From contig JAKVKU010000001.1 of assembly GCA_022484695.1 (NCBI GenBank), positions 434,001 through 498,000 of the forward strand: 64,000 nucleotides of DNA, in the 5' to 3' direction. The stretch is from Lactobacillus sp. (GTDB taxonomy: Bacteria > Bacillota > Bacilli > Lactobacillales > Lactobacillaceae). The translations under genes were made by a program, and so were the position numbers. The notes beneath the pieces are model-generated. The model made no database searches and had not been told where the DNA came from. It worked only from the letters and a program-made list of their open reading frames with translations. Below, in pieces: positions 44,669-54,085 of this stretch (its first letter is position 1; every line of letters begins with the position of its first letter).

Positions 44669-44706
44669 AAAAAGAGCCTTAATCCTACGCAGATTAGGGC
44701 TTTTTT
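44669..44706 (+). terminator. Terminator of the oxidase gene
   Basis: AAAAAGAGCCTTAATC pairs with GATTAGGGCTTTTTT. Confidence 0.9.
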
Positions 44707-44745
44707 GCTGGGCAGATTGAATGCTATGAAATGATATGCTGACTT

Positions 44746-46173
44746 TTAGGCTGTCAAATGTTGGGGTTTCTGACGCATTCTGGCAGTGACATTGCCAATT
44801 AAAAAGATAGTGAAGACCACAGCACACACCACAAAGGTCAAGCGCATCCCCGTGATAAAAGCGGCCGGGGCCTGTACGGGATAGTTGTGGACGGCGTAAC
44901 CCAAGGCGTGGTTGATGCCAGCAAAAAGCAGGACGCTGGAAAAAATCGTGCCCACGGTCATGCCGATATTTCGAGACAACCCTAACAGCCCACTGGTGAC
45001 CCCCAATTGACTTTTAGGTACAGCGGCCATGACCATCACGTTGTTGGGGGCTTGGAAAATCCCGTTGCCTAGGCCGATCAAGCCCAGCCAGACACACAAT
45101 AGACTGATGGCAGTGGTGTGCCCCACGGTGGCCAGGCCAATTTGGCCAATTATTAAGATGACGATGCCGGCGATATACACCTGCCAATCTCCTAAGTGGT
45201 CGGACAAAGTGCCAGCCAGGGGGGCGATGATCACTTGAATGATGGGAAAACTCATCATGATTAGACCCGTCACAGCCGGAGAAATCAGCCGATTTTCTTG
45301 TAAATAAAGGGGTTCGATGATATTGACCACAAAGTTTAAGGCGTAAACTAAAATCGTGGCCAATAAATTCAAGGAGAAATTGGCGTTTTTAAAGAGGGCT
45401 AGGTTCACCGCTGGTGCTGAAAAACGGCTTTCGGTGCGAAGGAAAACCAGCAATAATAAAATGGTCACCGCCATGAGCAATAGGAAGGGCCAGCTGGCAA
45501 AGCCAATTTGTTGGCCCCATAATAGGCCGATAAATAATGTGCCCATCATGATGCCAAAGCTCACTAAGCCTAAATAATCCAGGGGTTGATTTTGCCGTTG
45601 GGTGGTTTTGGGTAGGAACACTTGGCCGATAATAATGGCGAACAGGCCCAGGGGAATATTTAGCCAAAAGATATAATGCCAGGATAAATTGCCTAAAATC
45701 AGTCCCCCTAAACCGGGACCCACAACCCCGCCCAGGGCTACCACCGAGGAGAAACTTCCCAGGGCCAGCCCCCGTTTGGTTGGGGGAAAGATTTCGGTGA
45801 TAATGCCGGCGTTATTGCTCAAAGTCATGCTGGCACCCAGGGCTTGCAGGCCCCGACAAAGCAGTAAGAAAATAAAGCCAAAGTTGATACCACACAGAAA
45901 TGAACTTAGGGTAAAGATAACCGTGCCAATTTTGAAGATCCGCACTTTGCCGTATAAGTCCCCCAGCTTGCCAAAGGGCAGGAGCAACATACAGGTCAAC
46001 ACCAAGTAACTGGAAGCCACCCAGTTGATTTGGGTGGTGGAAACCCCCATGGCCCGGCTCATGACGGGCATGGCAATGTTCACCACGCTGCTGGTCAAGG
46101 TGGACATGAAAGAAAAAATCGAGATGGCTGTAAAAATCCACCAAATCCGCAGGGGTTTGTTTTGAGCTGTCAT
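44746..46173 (-). CDS. MFS drug transporter, DHA2 (EmrB/QacA) family
   Basis: A 475-residue protein with 14 predicted transmembrane helices. The motifs LLPFGKLGDLYGKVRIFKIG (motif A) and GPGLGGLILGNLSWHYIFWL (motif C, antiporter) identify the DHA2 proton-driven drug exporters. The ATG at 46173 has AAGAGG 8 bases upstream; a 42-residue longer reading from 46299 lacks a ribosome site and is not membrane-like. Export of drugs or other toxic compounds is the usual role; the substrate is unknown. Confidence 0.88.
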   Translation of the reverse strand: MTAQNKPLRIWWIFTAISIFSFMSTLTSSVVNIAMPVMSRAMGVSTTQINWVASSYLVLTCMLLLPFGKLGDLYGKVRIFKIGTVIFTLSSFLCGINFGFIFLLLCRGLQALGASMTLSNNAGIITEIFPPTKRGLALGSFSSVVALGGVVGPGLGGLILGNLSWHYIFWLNIPLGLFAIIIGQVFLPKTTQRQNQPLDYLGLVSFGIMMGTLFIGLLWGQQIGFASWPFLLLMAVTILLLLVFLRTESRFSAPAVNLALFKNANFSLNLLATILVYALNFVVNIIEPLYLQENRLISPAVTGLIMMSFPIIQVIIAPLAGTLSDHLGDWQVYIAGIVILIIGQIGLATVGHTTAISLLCVWLGLIGLGNGIFQAPNNVMVMAAVPKSQLGVTSGLLGLSRNIGMTVGTIFSSVLLFAGINHALGYAVHNYPVQAPAAFITGMRLTFVVCAVVFTIFLIGNVTARMRQKPQHLTA

Positions 46174-46380
46174 TTTAAAGGCCTCTTTATGATTGGAATT
46201 TGGCTTAAGCGTACGCACATTAAAGGGCCACGTCAACGATTTCACATCGCCAATATTGGGGGGGTTGGTCCAAGGGCCGTACTGCTTGGGACCAGTCACT
46301 GATTAAATAGCCAAGCACTGGTCAAGTGGCTTGTGTCTACTGCCCACATTCTCTAAAATAGGTGTAAAGGGGGCAACACG

Positions 46381-48114
46381 ATGGCTGAATGGGAAAGCAT
46401 ATTTCCACCGATAATTTTAGAACAAGGTAGACAATATTTTAAAGATAACGCGGTAACCTTGACTAAAGAGGTGCCAGAACAGATTCAAGCCCAAGTCAAA
46501 GTAGGCAAACGCACTTATCAAGTTAAACTGGATTTTGCTGAAGATGGTTCTGGTATGACGGGTTCTTCTTGTACCTGCTCCAGGGGTAAAAAGGGGATAC
46601 CCTGCGAACATTTGGCGGCGGTCATTTTTAAAGCCCAGTCCCAGCAAGACCAGGACCAGGACCAATTGCCCGACGATACTGCTTTATTTAAGGAAGTTGA
46701 TCCTGAGGCGCTGGCATTGCTGGACCGGGCGACAGATCAGGATATACTGGTCTTTTTAGAGATGATTATGACCGCAGAGCCGACTATTAAAAAAATGTTT
46801 GAAGATTTTTTGAAACTGAATGTGTCGGCTGGTGGGGATGACTATACCCCAGCGTCAGATTTTGCGGATTTCAAAGATGAAGTGCAAGACATTGTTCAGT
46901 CAGCCCAGAATAAACGAGGCGTGATTGAATCTGAACAGGTGGAAGATTTCATCGGTGGCCTGCGGGATTTACTAATGGCCGATAGTGATTTCTTGCTGGA
47001 AATTGGTGAAGATCGGCAATTGATATCAGAACTGAACTATATTTATGAAATTTTGACCCAGGTGAAATTTGATGAACCAAGTAGAGAAGCAGACGAATTG
47101 GTGGGGTATATCGAATCTAGTTGGCGAACTATCTTCAAACGGGGCCTGCCCCAGGCTAAAGACGATGTATTCCAATGGTTACAGACACAAATGATGAAGC
47201 CCGAGCATCAATTTAGCCAGAACATTGAACGATTTTGGGCGGCTAATTTTAAAGCCAAAGATTATCTGGCGCAAAAGCTAAATTTTGCGGCTCAAAAATT
47301 AGCTTTAACGGAAAAGGAAGCCGCTAAACAAAAATCTGAGCACCCGGACCAGCATGAACATAATTATCAAGTTAGGTATTGGGCCACCGAATATATCAGA
47401 CTCATGATCACCCTCAAGAAATCTGAAAAAACCATTGCCGAATTTGTGAAGCAACATAAGCAATATGGGGATGTTCAGGGGGAATATGTTAAATATTTGA
47501 TGGACAAAAAGCACTATAAAAAAGCCGCGGCCGTTTTAAAAGAAGCTAAGCGCAGCCGGCAAGACTCCAAGATAATGATGTCTTATTACAGTTTTCTTTT
47601 GCAGGATCTTTATTTGGAAATGAACGATCAAGCCGCTTATGCCAATGAATTATGGCTGACCTTGACCGATTATGACCCGGGGAATATCAAGCAATATCAG
47701 CAATATAAAGTATTGGTTGACCCCAAGCAATGGCCGGAAAAGCAGCAAGCCATTTTTTTAGCCGCGCAAAAACATCCTGAGCGCTTGGCTGCCCTTTATG
47801 AATTAGAGCATTTGACCGCACCCTTGGCCAAGTTGGTGATTGAAACACCTGGCTTAGAATTATTCGTTAAATATAATCAGCAATTGCCAGCTAAGTATGC
47901 ACCGCAATTATTGACCAAGTATGAAACTGAACTAAATGAAGCCGCCCAACAAGCTCACAACCGCACAGAGTACCGCCGCTTGGCGCAGTCTTTGCAGGGC
48001 ATCAAGCAATTAAAAGGCGGGGCAGTTCGCTTAAAAGCCATTTTAAAACAGTGGCGGACTGAGTTTACCAAGCGACCAGCCATGCTGGATGAGTTGAAAA
48101 ACGTTAAGGCGTAA
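46381..48114 (+). CDS. SWIM zinc-finger protein
   Basis: A 577-residue protein with an N-terminal SWIM motif: Cys64, Cys66, Cys75 and His77 (CTC...CEH) after a small beta domain. The remaining 500 residues are helical and TPR-like (KYLMDKKHYKKAAAVLKEAK), with no catalytic motif. SWIM domains bind DNA or proteins and occur beside SNF2 helicases, but none is encoded here. The ATG is preceded by AAAGGGGG. The gene stands alone. Confidence 0.85.
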   Translation: MAEWESIFPPIILEQGRQYFKDNAVTLTKEVPEQIQAQVKVGKRTYQVKLDFAEDGSGMTGSSCTCSRGKKGIPCEHLAAVIFKAQSQQDQDQDQLPDDTALFKEVDPEALALLDRATDQDILVFLEMIMTAEPTIKKMFEDFLKLNVSAGGDDYTPASDFADFKDEVQDIVQSAQNKRGVIESEQVEDFIGGLRDLLMADSDFLLEIGEDRQLISELNYIYEILTQVKFDEPSREADELVGYIESSWRTIFKRGLPQAKDDVFQWLQTQMMKPEHQFSQNIERFWAANFKAKDYLAQKLNFAAQKLALTEKEAAKQKSEHPDQHEHNYQVRYWATEYIRLMITLKKSEKTIAEFVKQHKQYGDVQGEYVKYLMDKKHYKKAAAVLKEAKRSRQDSKIMMSYYSFLLQDLYLEMNDQAAYANELWLTLTDYDPGNIKQYQQYKVLVDPKQWPEKQQAIFLAAQKHPERLAALYELEHLTAPLAKLVIETPGLELFVKYNQQLPAKYAPQLLTKYETELNEAAQQAHNRTEYRRLAQSLQGIKQLKGGAVRLKAILKQWRTEFTKRPAMLDELKNVKA

Positions 48115-48243
48115 GCCAAAAAAGAACGGCCATTTCCTAAAAGTGATTTATGTCACATGTATGAGCTGATTATATGAAAAATACGGGCAATGGGTTTATG
48201 ATGGGGCTATCTCCTAACAATACTTGTAAAGGAAGTGGCTCCC

Positions 48244-49197
48244 ATGATTCCCATTGTCCTGGGTTTACTCATCGGCGTGGGTTTACCGATCCAAACGGCC
48301 ATTAATTCCCGCTTGCGGGTAGTGGTCAAGTCACCTTTTCTGTCGTCATTAATTTCGTTTACCATTGGGACAATTTTTCTGGCCGTGGCCACTATTTTGG
48401 CCACCCATTCATTATTTGTCAGTGCCCATTTAATTGCGACGCAACCCTGGTGGCTGTGGGTCGGTGGGGTTATTGGGGTCATCTTTTTAACCAGTAACAT
48501 CATCTTGTTCCCCCGGTTGGGCAGTGTCCAAACGGTGATCATGCCCATCATGGGTCAAATCATCATGAGTATGATCATTGATAACTTCGGCTGGTTTGCT
48601 TCCCCAGTCCATCGCCTCACGCCGTTACGGATCGTGGGGGCGTTATTAGTCATTGCCGGGGTGGTTTTAGCTGTGGCCGTGAAAGATTGGCTGCAGACCC
48701 GCAATGCTGACGTGGCCAAAGCCACCGACAAAAAGGTTTTAGCCACGGCCCATCAGTGGTCTTGGCGCTTGTTCGGGGTCTTTGTGGGGATGTTAGGGGC
48801 TTCACAAACCGCCATTAACGGCCACGTGGGTACCGTGGTCCATTCCCCCATCAAAGCAGCTTTTATTTCATTTTTCATTGGCACGGTTATTTTATACGTG
48901 TTAGTCCTCATCAAAGAACATGGTTACCATATCGCCCCGGCCTTTAAACAGCGCCAGCCTTGGTGGCTGTGGGTCGGCGGTGTCATGGGCGGCCTGTTTG
49001 TCTTAGGCAACAGCTATTTGGTACCCATCATCGGCACTGGGTTGGCCGTGGTCATTGTCTTGATCGGCATGATCATCACCAGTCTGTTGGTGGACCAATT
49101 TGGCTGGTTCGGCGCCCAAAAGCAACCCATTGCCCTGGTCCAATTTGTGGGCTTATTAGTGATGTTAGTGGGGGTTGGGTTAATTAAGTTAGTTTAA
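48244..49197 (+). CDS. DMT transporter, YdcZ-type, tandem duplicated
   Basis: A 317-residue protein with about ten transmembrane helices in two similar halves. The motif PWWLWVGGVIG occurs near residue 70 and again as PWWLWVGGVMG near 240, and the GLPIQTAINSRLR start recurs as GASQTAINGHVG, so it is an internal duplication of the five-helix YdcZ (DUF606) unit. Substrates of the family are poorly known. The ATG at 48244 follows AAAGGAAG at 8 bases; the upstream GTG at 48235 touches its ribosome site. Confidence 0.85.
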   Translation: MIPIVLGLLIGVGLPIQTAINSRLRVVVKSPFLSSLISFTIGTIFLAVATILATHSLFVSAHLIATQPWWLWVGGVIGVIFLTSNIILFPRLGSVQTVIMPIMGQIIMSMIIDNFGWFASPVHRLTPLRIVGALLVIAGVVLAVAVKDWLQTRNADVAKATDKKVLATAHQWSWRLFGVFVGMLGASQTAINGHVGTVVHSPIKAAFISFFIGTVILYVLVLIKEHGYHIAPAFKQRQPWWLWVGGVMGGLFVLGNSYLVPIIGTGLAVVIVLIGMIITSLLVDQFGWFGAQKQPIALVQFVGLLVMLVGVGLIKLV

Positions 49198-49223
49198 ACA
49201 ATTAGTTATATTTACCACTTAGG

Positions 49224-49254
49224 AGCATAAAGCCATGGGTTTTATGCTTTTTTT
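49224..49254 (+). terminator. Terminator of the YdcZ gene
   Basis: AGCATAAA pairs with TTTATGCT, followed by a T run. Confidence 0.88.
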
Positions 49255-49299
49255 GGCGTTCTTTTAAGGGCGCCAAAACCTGATATTATCATAAAGTTA

Positions 49300-49328
49300 T
49301 TCACAATTTGGCCAAAGTGGCCTAGAAT
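49300..49328 (+). promoter_or_regulatory. Promoter of the Cna-B adhesin gene
   Basis: TTCACA (49300-49305), 17-bp spacer, TAGAAT (49323-49328), each one base off consensus. Confidence 0.72.
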
Positions 49329-49410
49329 TAATTACAATGAGTGTATATATCTGCTGATACATAGCATTAATGATAAAAGCAATAAAGTGGCAATGAACGG
49401 GGGAATTGTG

Positions 49411-52083
49411 TTGTTGAAATTTAGGAAAAATAAGGTGAAAGTGCTGTTCATGGTGGCGTTGTTGTTAATTGCGCCAATTTTATCGGTATTGACCACGGCG
49501 CCCAATCAAGTTGGGGCCACGGATGTGACTCACAGCGTCACTGGTGTGGGGGCGGGGGATGCCAAAATTACCACGGCCAGTGGCCAAGATGTGACCCACG
49601 AGCCCCAATTGGATCTTTATACCAATTACACCCTCACTTACAATTGGGCCATTCCAGACAATGTCACCATTAACGCTGGCGATACGGTGCTGATCACCTT
49701 GCCGGCCACCGTGGCCACCGCCAGTGACACGAAAATCAATTTAACCGATAGTACCGGGAAAGTGATTGGCACGGTGGCCTTGGCCCATGGCCAGCAACAA
49801 GGTATTTTGACCTTCAATCAAAATTTTAAAGCCTACAATCGCCACGGGGCCATCGTGTTAAACGTCAGTGGGAAGCACACGGATTCCGGTCACAGTAATC
49901 CTTGGTTCGTGGCCAAGAATGGCTGGCTCGCCGACAGTGACCCCAACACTATTACCGATCCCACCGAAATCATTTGGGACATTGCTGTGAATCCCGACAA
50001 TGAAGCCGTGAATAACGTGGTGTTGACCGATACTCTGGGGCCCGGGCAGACTTATAAAGCCGGCTCATTATCCGCCACCACCGACAACGGTGATCCGAAG
50101 ACGACGATCCCCGCCACGGTGAAGGTCAACGGCAATCAGCTGACCATTGATTTAGGCAATATTACCACCAAAGCGATGATCCTCTATCGCACCACCATTA
50201 CTAATTTGAATCCAAATACTGGCAATACTTGGACCAACGAAGTCGCTTCCAGCAGTACTGGCGGCGGTGCCGGGACCGGCGTGGCCACCACAGCCAAGAG
50301 CCAAGTAGTCTGGGGCGGCCATGGCTCGGCCCAGGGTTACAACGGGTCAGCTCAATTGACCAAAGTTGACGCCGATACCAATACCCCTTTGGCTGGAGCC
50401 GTGTTCGCCTTGAAACAAGGGGATAAAGTTATCCAGACCAATCTCACCACCGATGCCCAAGGCTTGCTGAAGGTGACCAATTTAAACGTGGGCGATTACA
50501 GTTTTGTAGAAACCAAAGCCCCAACCGGCTATTTGCTAGCTACCACGCCCATCAACTTCACCATTACCAAAACCAATAATACTTATAGCAATATCAAAGT
50601 CACGGCAAAAGATGCCCCGGCCGTCACGATAAACGGCACGAAGACTTGGGACGACGCCAATGATCAAGCTAAACAACGCCCGGCTAGCATTAAAGTTAAC
50701 CTGTTAGCCAACGGCAAAGTGGTGCAGACCAAGACAGTGAACGCCGCCAGTCAGTGGCAGTATAGTTTCACCAACTTGCCGAAGACCGACCAGGGTAAAG
50801 CCATTGTCTACACCATCAGTGAAGATCCTGTGGCTAATTACACGACAAAAATTAATGGTTATAATATTACCAACACCCACGTGAGTCAGCCAGCCACCAC
50901 CACGGTCAGCGGCCAAAAGACTTGGGCAGATACCAACAATCAAGCCGGCCAGCGCCCGGACAGTATCAAAGTTAACCTGTTAGCCAATGGCAAGGTGGTG
51001 CAAACCAAGACGGTGACTGCCGCCGATCAATGGCAATATCATTTTACGAACTTACCCAAGTTCGACCAGGGTAAAGCCATCGTGTACACGGTCAGTGAAG
51101 ACCCGGTCACCAATTACGCTACGAAAATTGATGGTTATAATATCACCAATACCTTTGTGACCACACCACCTACCAAACCCACCACTACTACGGTGGCGGG
51201 GCAAAAAACTTGGATCGACGGGGCTGATCAATTTCAGCAGCGTCCCGCTAGTATCCAAGTGAATTTACTAGCCAACGGCAAAGTGGTCCAAACTAAGACG
51301 GTGACCGCTCATAATAATTGGCAGTACGAATTTACTAACTTGCCTAGGGCGGACCAAGCAGGGCAGACAATTGCCTATACCGTTAGTGAAAACTATGTGC
51401 CCGGTTATCAAACGGACATTAATGGTTACGACATCACCAACACCTATATCCTAGTACCCCCTACTAAACCCATAACCGCCACGGTTTCCGGAAATAAGAT
51501 TTGGCAGGATAATGGCAATGCCGCCAACCAACGGCCAGATGCCATTACCATCCACTTGTTGGCCAATGGGCGTGTTATCCAAAGCAAACAAGTCACGGCT
51601 GCCGACAATTGGCACTATGAATTCAGTAATTTACCGCTGAAACAGGGCAATCAAACCATTGTTTATACGATTTCAGAAGATAAAGTGCCCCATTATACCA
51701 GCCAAGTTGACGGGTCTGATGTGATCAACACCTATGTCCCCACACCGCCCGTTCAACCCAGCCAACCGGATGTGCCGCAACAACCAGACGTGCCCACAAC
51801 ACCCACTGATCCTAATCAGCCCCTGTTGCCGATTACACCAAGTGACCCACAGCCAGGCACACCAAGTACCCCAACCACAACGACTACAACCGGTACCGTA
51901 TCCACAGAAGCCAAGCATCATTTGATTCCCGTGAGTACCGCGACCATCACCGGGTCTAGCAAACAACGCTTGCCCCAGACCGGTGAAGATCACAGTTGGT
52001 CCAAAGGCCTATCGATTTTAGGCTTTGTCTTGTTGTTCAGTGCAGTAGGTATCGTGAGTTACAAGAAATTGAAAGTTAAATAG
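49411..52083 (+). CDS. LPXTG adhesin with collagen-binding-like head and Cna-B repeats
   Basis: About 890 residues. Signal peptide (1-36), an N-terminal adhesin head of two Ig-like domains (about 37-300; WAIPDNVTINAGDTVLI, AVNPDNEAVNNVVLTDTL), one SpaA-type prealbumin-like domain (about 310-400, LTKVDADTNTPLAGAVF), four Cna-B repeats (about 405-777), a Pro/Thr-rich spacer, LPQTG near residue 855, a membrane helix and KKLKVK. The Cna-B repeats keep Lys (KTW), Glu (SED/SEN) and Asn (ITNT) positions for isopeptide bonds. The TTG at 49411 lies 7 bases after GGGGGA; GTG at 49408 is a close alternative. Host or matrix binding is likely. Confidence 0.88.
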   Translation: MLKFRKNKVKVLFMVALLLIAPILSVLTTAPNQVGATDVTHSVTGVGAGDAKITTASGQDVTHEPQLDLYTNYTLTYNWAIPDNVTINAGDTVLITLPATVATASDTKINLTDSTGKVIGTVALAHGQQQGILTFNQNFKAYNRHGAIVLNVSGKHTDSGHSNPWFVAKNGWLADSDPNTITDPTEIIWDIAVNPDNEAVNNVVLTDTLGPGQTYKAGSLSATTDNGDPKTTIPATVKVNGNQLTIDLGNITTKAMILYRTTITNLNPNTGNTWTNEVASSSTGGGAGTGVATTAKSQVVWGGHGSAQGYNGSAQLTKVDADTNTPLAGAVFALKQGDKVIQTNLTTDAQGLLKVTNLNVGDYSFVETKAPTGYLLATTPINFTITKTNNTYSNIKVTAKDAPAVTINGTKTWDDANDQAKQRPASIKVNLLANGKVVQTKTVNAASQWQYSFTNLPKTDQGKAIVYTISEDPVANYTTKINGYNITNTHVSQPATTTVSGQKTWADTNNQAGQRPDSIKVNLLANGKVVQTKTVTAADQWQYHFTNLPKFDQGKAIVYTVSEDPVTNYATKIDGYNITNTFVTTPPTKPTTTTVAGQKTWIDGADQFQQRPASIQVNLLANGKVVQTKTVTAHNNWQYEFTNLPRADQAGQTIAYTVSENYVPGYQTDINGYDITNTYILVPPTKPITATVSGNKIWQDNGNAANQRPDAITIHLLANGRVIQSKQVTAADNWHYEFSNLPLKQGNQTIVYTISEDKVPHYTSQVDGSDVINTYVPTPPVQPSQPDVPQQPDVPTTPTDPNQPLLPITPSDPQPGTPSTPTTTTTTGTVSTEAKHHLIPVSTATITGSSKQRLPQTGEDHSWSKGLSILGFVLLFSAVGIVSYKKLKVK
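50625..51740 (+). repeat. Four Cna-B repeats of about 280 bp
   Basis: Each encodes xxGxKTWxDxxNQxxQRPxSIKVNLLANGKVVQ-type sequence of about 90 residues. The first two are nearly identical and the fourth has diverged most. Confidence 0.88.
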
Positions 52084-52088
52084 TATCA

Positions 52089-52128
52089 GAAAATGACGGT
52101 CCCGTGGTTATATGGGGCCGTCATTTTT
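52089..52128 (+). terminator. Terminator of the Cna-B adhesin gene
   Basis: AAATGACGG pairs with CCGTCATTTTT. Confidence 0.85.
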
Positions 52129-52141
52129 GTAGGCTGATTTT

Positions 52142-52170
52142 TTGCACATTGTGGTACTTTAGCGTAGTAT
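52142..52170 (+). promoter_or_regulatory. Possible promoter of msrA
   Basis: TTGCAC (52142-52147), 17-bp spacer, TAGTAT (52165-52170). Confidence 0.45.
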
Positions 52171-52233
52171 CATGGGGACAATCAGCATTTTGAAATATTT
52201 TAATACAGTTAAAACAAAAGGATAAGGATAGCC

Positions 52234-53070
52234 ATGACCGATAAAACTGAGCAAGTCCTGACGGAAATTTACAATTTGATTTTAAATCCAGCCACCCGGG
52301 ATTGGGAACGCCAATTACTAACAGCTGCAAAGACTGCCATTGAAGCTGGCGGTAATTTTGACGTTGAAATCGCCAAATTGGAATACGATTTGCGACCCTT
52401 AGCGCTACGGCACAATTTGACCCCGGATGTGACGGATTTTTATGTGGGGCTCACCGATGCCACCTACACGGCGCCGCAGTTTGATGTGACCCAGCATCAA
52501 CAGGCTGATTTGCCCTACCAGGAACGGGCGATTTTTGCCGGGGGTTGTTTTTGGTGTATGGTGGAGCCCTTTGAAAATCATCCCGGCATCGTGTCCGTCT
52601 TATCGGGCTATACCGGGGGCCACACCGACAATCCCACCTATGAGCAGGTGGTGTTGCAGTACACCGGCCACGTGGAGGCTATCGAAGTGATTTTTGATAC
52701 CCGGATTGTCAGTTATCAGCAGTTGGTGGCCCTTTATTGGGACTTAACCGACCCCACGGATGAACTGGGGCAAATTAGTGATCGGGGCAGTAATTACCGC
52801 CCGGTTATTTTCGTGGGCAATGACACCCAACGCCAAATCGCCACGGCTTCCAAACAGAAATTAGCGGCGTCGGGGCGCTATCAAAAACCCATTGTCACCG
52901 CCATTGAACCCGCCAGCCACTTTTGGCCCGCTGAGAATTTCCATCAGCAATTCTATCAAAAAAATCCCCAGCGCTATAAACGCATCAAACGGGCCCGGCA
53001 ACAATACCTGGCCTTCCAGCGCTTGGAAAACGGGGTCCGGCGGGGTGTCCGGCGCATCGTGGGGAAATAA
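52234..53070 (+). CDS. msrA: Peptide methionine sulfoxide reductase A with N-terminal extension
   Basis: A 278-residue protein. The MsrA domain spans about 95-255, with the active site GCFWC (Cys105 nucleophile, Cys108 possibly resolving; no further cysteines). It reduces methionine-S-sulfoxide in proteins. Residues 1-80 form an extra helical domain whose pattern (EIYNLILNP..., [22 protein letters not shown]) resembles small four-helix bacteriocin-immunity-like proteins of lactobacilli; this is tentative. The last 30 residues are strongly basic. AAGGATAAGGATAG precedes the ATG. Monocistronic, convergent with the Wadjet operon. Confidence 0.88.
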   Translation: MTDKTEQVLTEIYNLILNPATRDWERQLLTAAKTAIEAGGNFDVEIAKLEYDLRPLALRHNLTPDVTDFYVGLTDATYTAPQFDVTQHQQADLPYQERAIFAGGCFWCMVEPFENHPGIVSVLSGYTGGHTDNPTYEQVVLQYTGHVEAIEVIFDTRIVSYQQLVALYWDLTDPTDELGQISDRGSNYRPVIFVGNDTQRQIATASKQKLAASGRYQKPIVTAIEPASHFWPAENFHQQFYQKNPQRYKRIKRARQQYLAFQRLENGVRRGVRRIVGK

Positions 53071-53089
53071 GGCGAGTTTTTTAGAAAAC

Positions 53090-53123
53090 AAAAAACGCCA
53101 ACCAGCCATGGCTGATTGACGTT
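53090..53123 (-). terminator. Minus-strand terminator, probably of the jet operon
   Basis: On the minus strand AACGTCAATCAGCC pairs with GGCTGGTTGGCGTT, followed by T run. It lies about 150 bases after the jetD stop. Confidence 0.75.
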
Positions 53124-53237
53124 ATGACCTAACTAGTTTTCGGCGCTGCCAAGACCAGCGAACGGTCGAACCGTCCTTTCATGATTCTAAATTAACAGAT
53201 ATTAAGGGTACTCGTCAATAGTGATATAAGCGATAGT

Positions 53238-53265
53238 ATAGCCAGCAGACCTGCTGGCTATTTTT
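53238..53265 (+). terminator. Plus-strand terminator, probably of msrA
   Basis: ATAGCCAGCAG pairs with CTGCTGGCTAT, followed by T run. It ends four bases before the jetD stop, so msrA and jet transcripts overlap. Confidence 0.82.
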
Positions 53266-53269
53266 CTGT

Positions 53270-54085
53270 TCAAGATTTATTTTTAGCTAACCATTGGGGG
53301 ATGCGCGCTTCATAAATGGCCAGCAATTGTTCTTGTTCCACAAATTTTTCAGAGAGCTGGATCACGTTGAGTTCCTGTTGATAAAGGTCGTTTTGAATGG
53401 TAAGGGCCCGGGTGCGCTTGGGGTCTGGTTTACCCATTAGTGCCACCCACTTGGCCACGTCCACGGGCCGCTGGAGGGCGGTGACCACGTCAATAGGCGT
53501 CTGTTGTAATTGGGTGAAGAAGTGGTCGGCCATTTGAATGCCCCGACTGTCCAAGTCACCAATATAGGTAAAGGCGACCCCCCGTTGTTCCAGATTTTGA
53601 ATCAATTGCACGTAGGCGGGGTTGAAGTCATTGCCGGATTGGACGATCAGGGGCCAGGTGGGATGGCGTTGGTGCAATAGGGCAAAGACGCCATTATTTT
53701 CAATGACCACCGCTTGTTTAGTGGCTAAAGGAAAAGTCAGCATGGCGTCGATTTGCCAAGGGTTCAAGGTGATGGGTTGGGGCAGGTCCGTTTGGAAGAT
53801 ATTGGCACTAGTGAAGGCCATGCCAATCAATTTGGCCGTCAGCTCATTGATTTGTTTTTGGGCAAAACAATGGGTGATGACCCAGCGGTAGTACTCGTAT
53901 AAGTCAGGATCGGCTTTGGCATCCGTGAGGCTGTGGGCGGTTAGCCCCAGAGCCACCGCCTGTTGGCCCCGGGGTGGCAAGGCTTCCCCCGCCACAATTT
54001 GGGCAAACAGGGGCTCTAGGGTGGCTGCCTGGGCCGGCAGGGGTTTACCGGTGATGGTGTGGTAAGCCTGTTGATAGGGGCTCAT
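53270..54085 (-). CDS. jetD: Wadjet JetD-like Toprim nuclease subunit
   Basis: A 271-residue protein. A Toprim fold is seen in the middle: acidic residue in VIENNG near residue 128 and the DxD pair in GDLDSRG near 178. The stretch LIVQSGN...YIGDLDSRGIQMA resembles the DUF2399 type of Toprim domain. In Wadjet systems JetD is the nuclease that cuts closed circular plasmid DNA after the SMC motor loops it. The protein is clearly shorter than typical JetD (about 400 residues), so its N-terminal arm is reduced. The ATG at 54085 overlaps the jetC stop as ATGA, preferred to the ORF start at 54106. Confidence 0.8.
   Translation of the reverse strand: MSPYQQAYHTITGKPLPAQAATLEPLFAQIVAGEALPPRGQQAVALGLTAHSLTDAKADPDLYEYYRWVITHCFAQKQINELTAKLIGMAFTSANIFQTDLPQPITLNPWQIDAMLTFPLATKQAVVIENNGVFALLHQRHPTWPLIVQSGNDFNPAYVQLIQNLEQRGVAFTYIGDLDSRGIQMADHFFTQLQQTPIDVVTALQRPVDVAKWVALMGKPDPKRTRALTIQNDLYQQELNVIQLSEKFVEQEQLLAIYEARIPQWLAKNKS

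Noticed and set aside
53123-53237. Region between msrA and jetD as SRP RNA, 6S RNA or another known small RNA
   Set aside because: The length and GC hairpin drew attention, but the conserved SRP tetraloop and 6S bulge patterns were not found.
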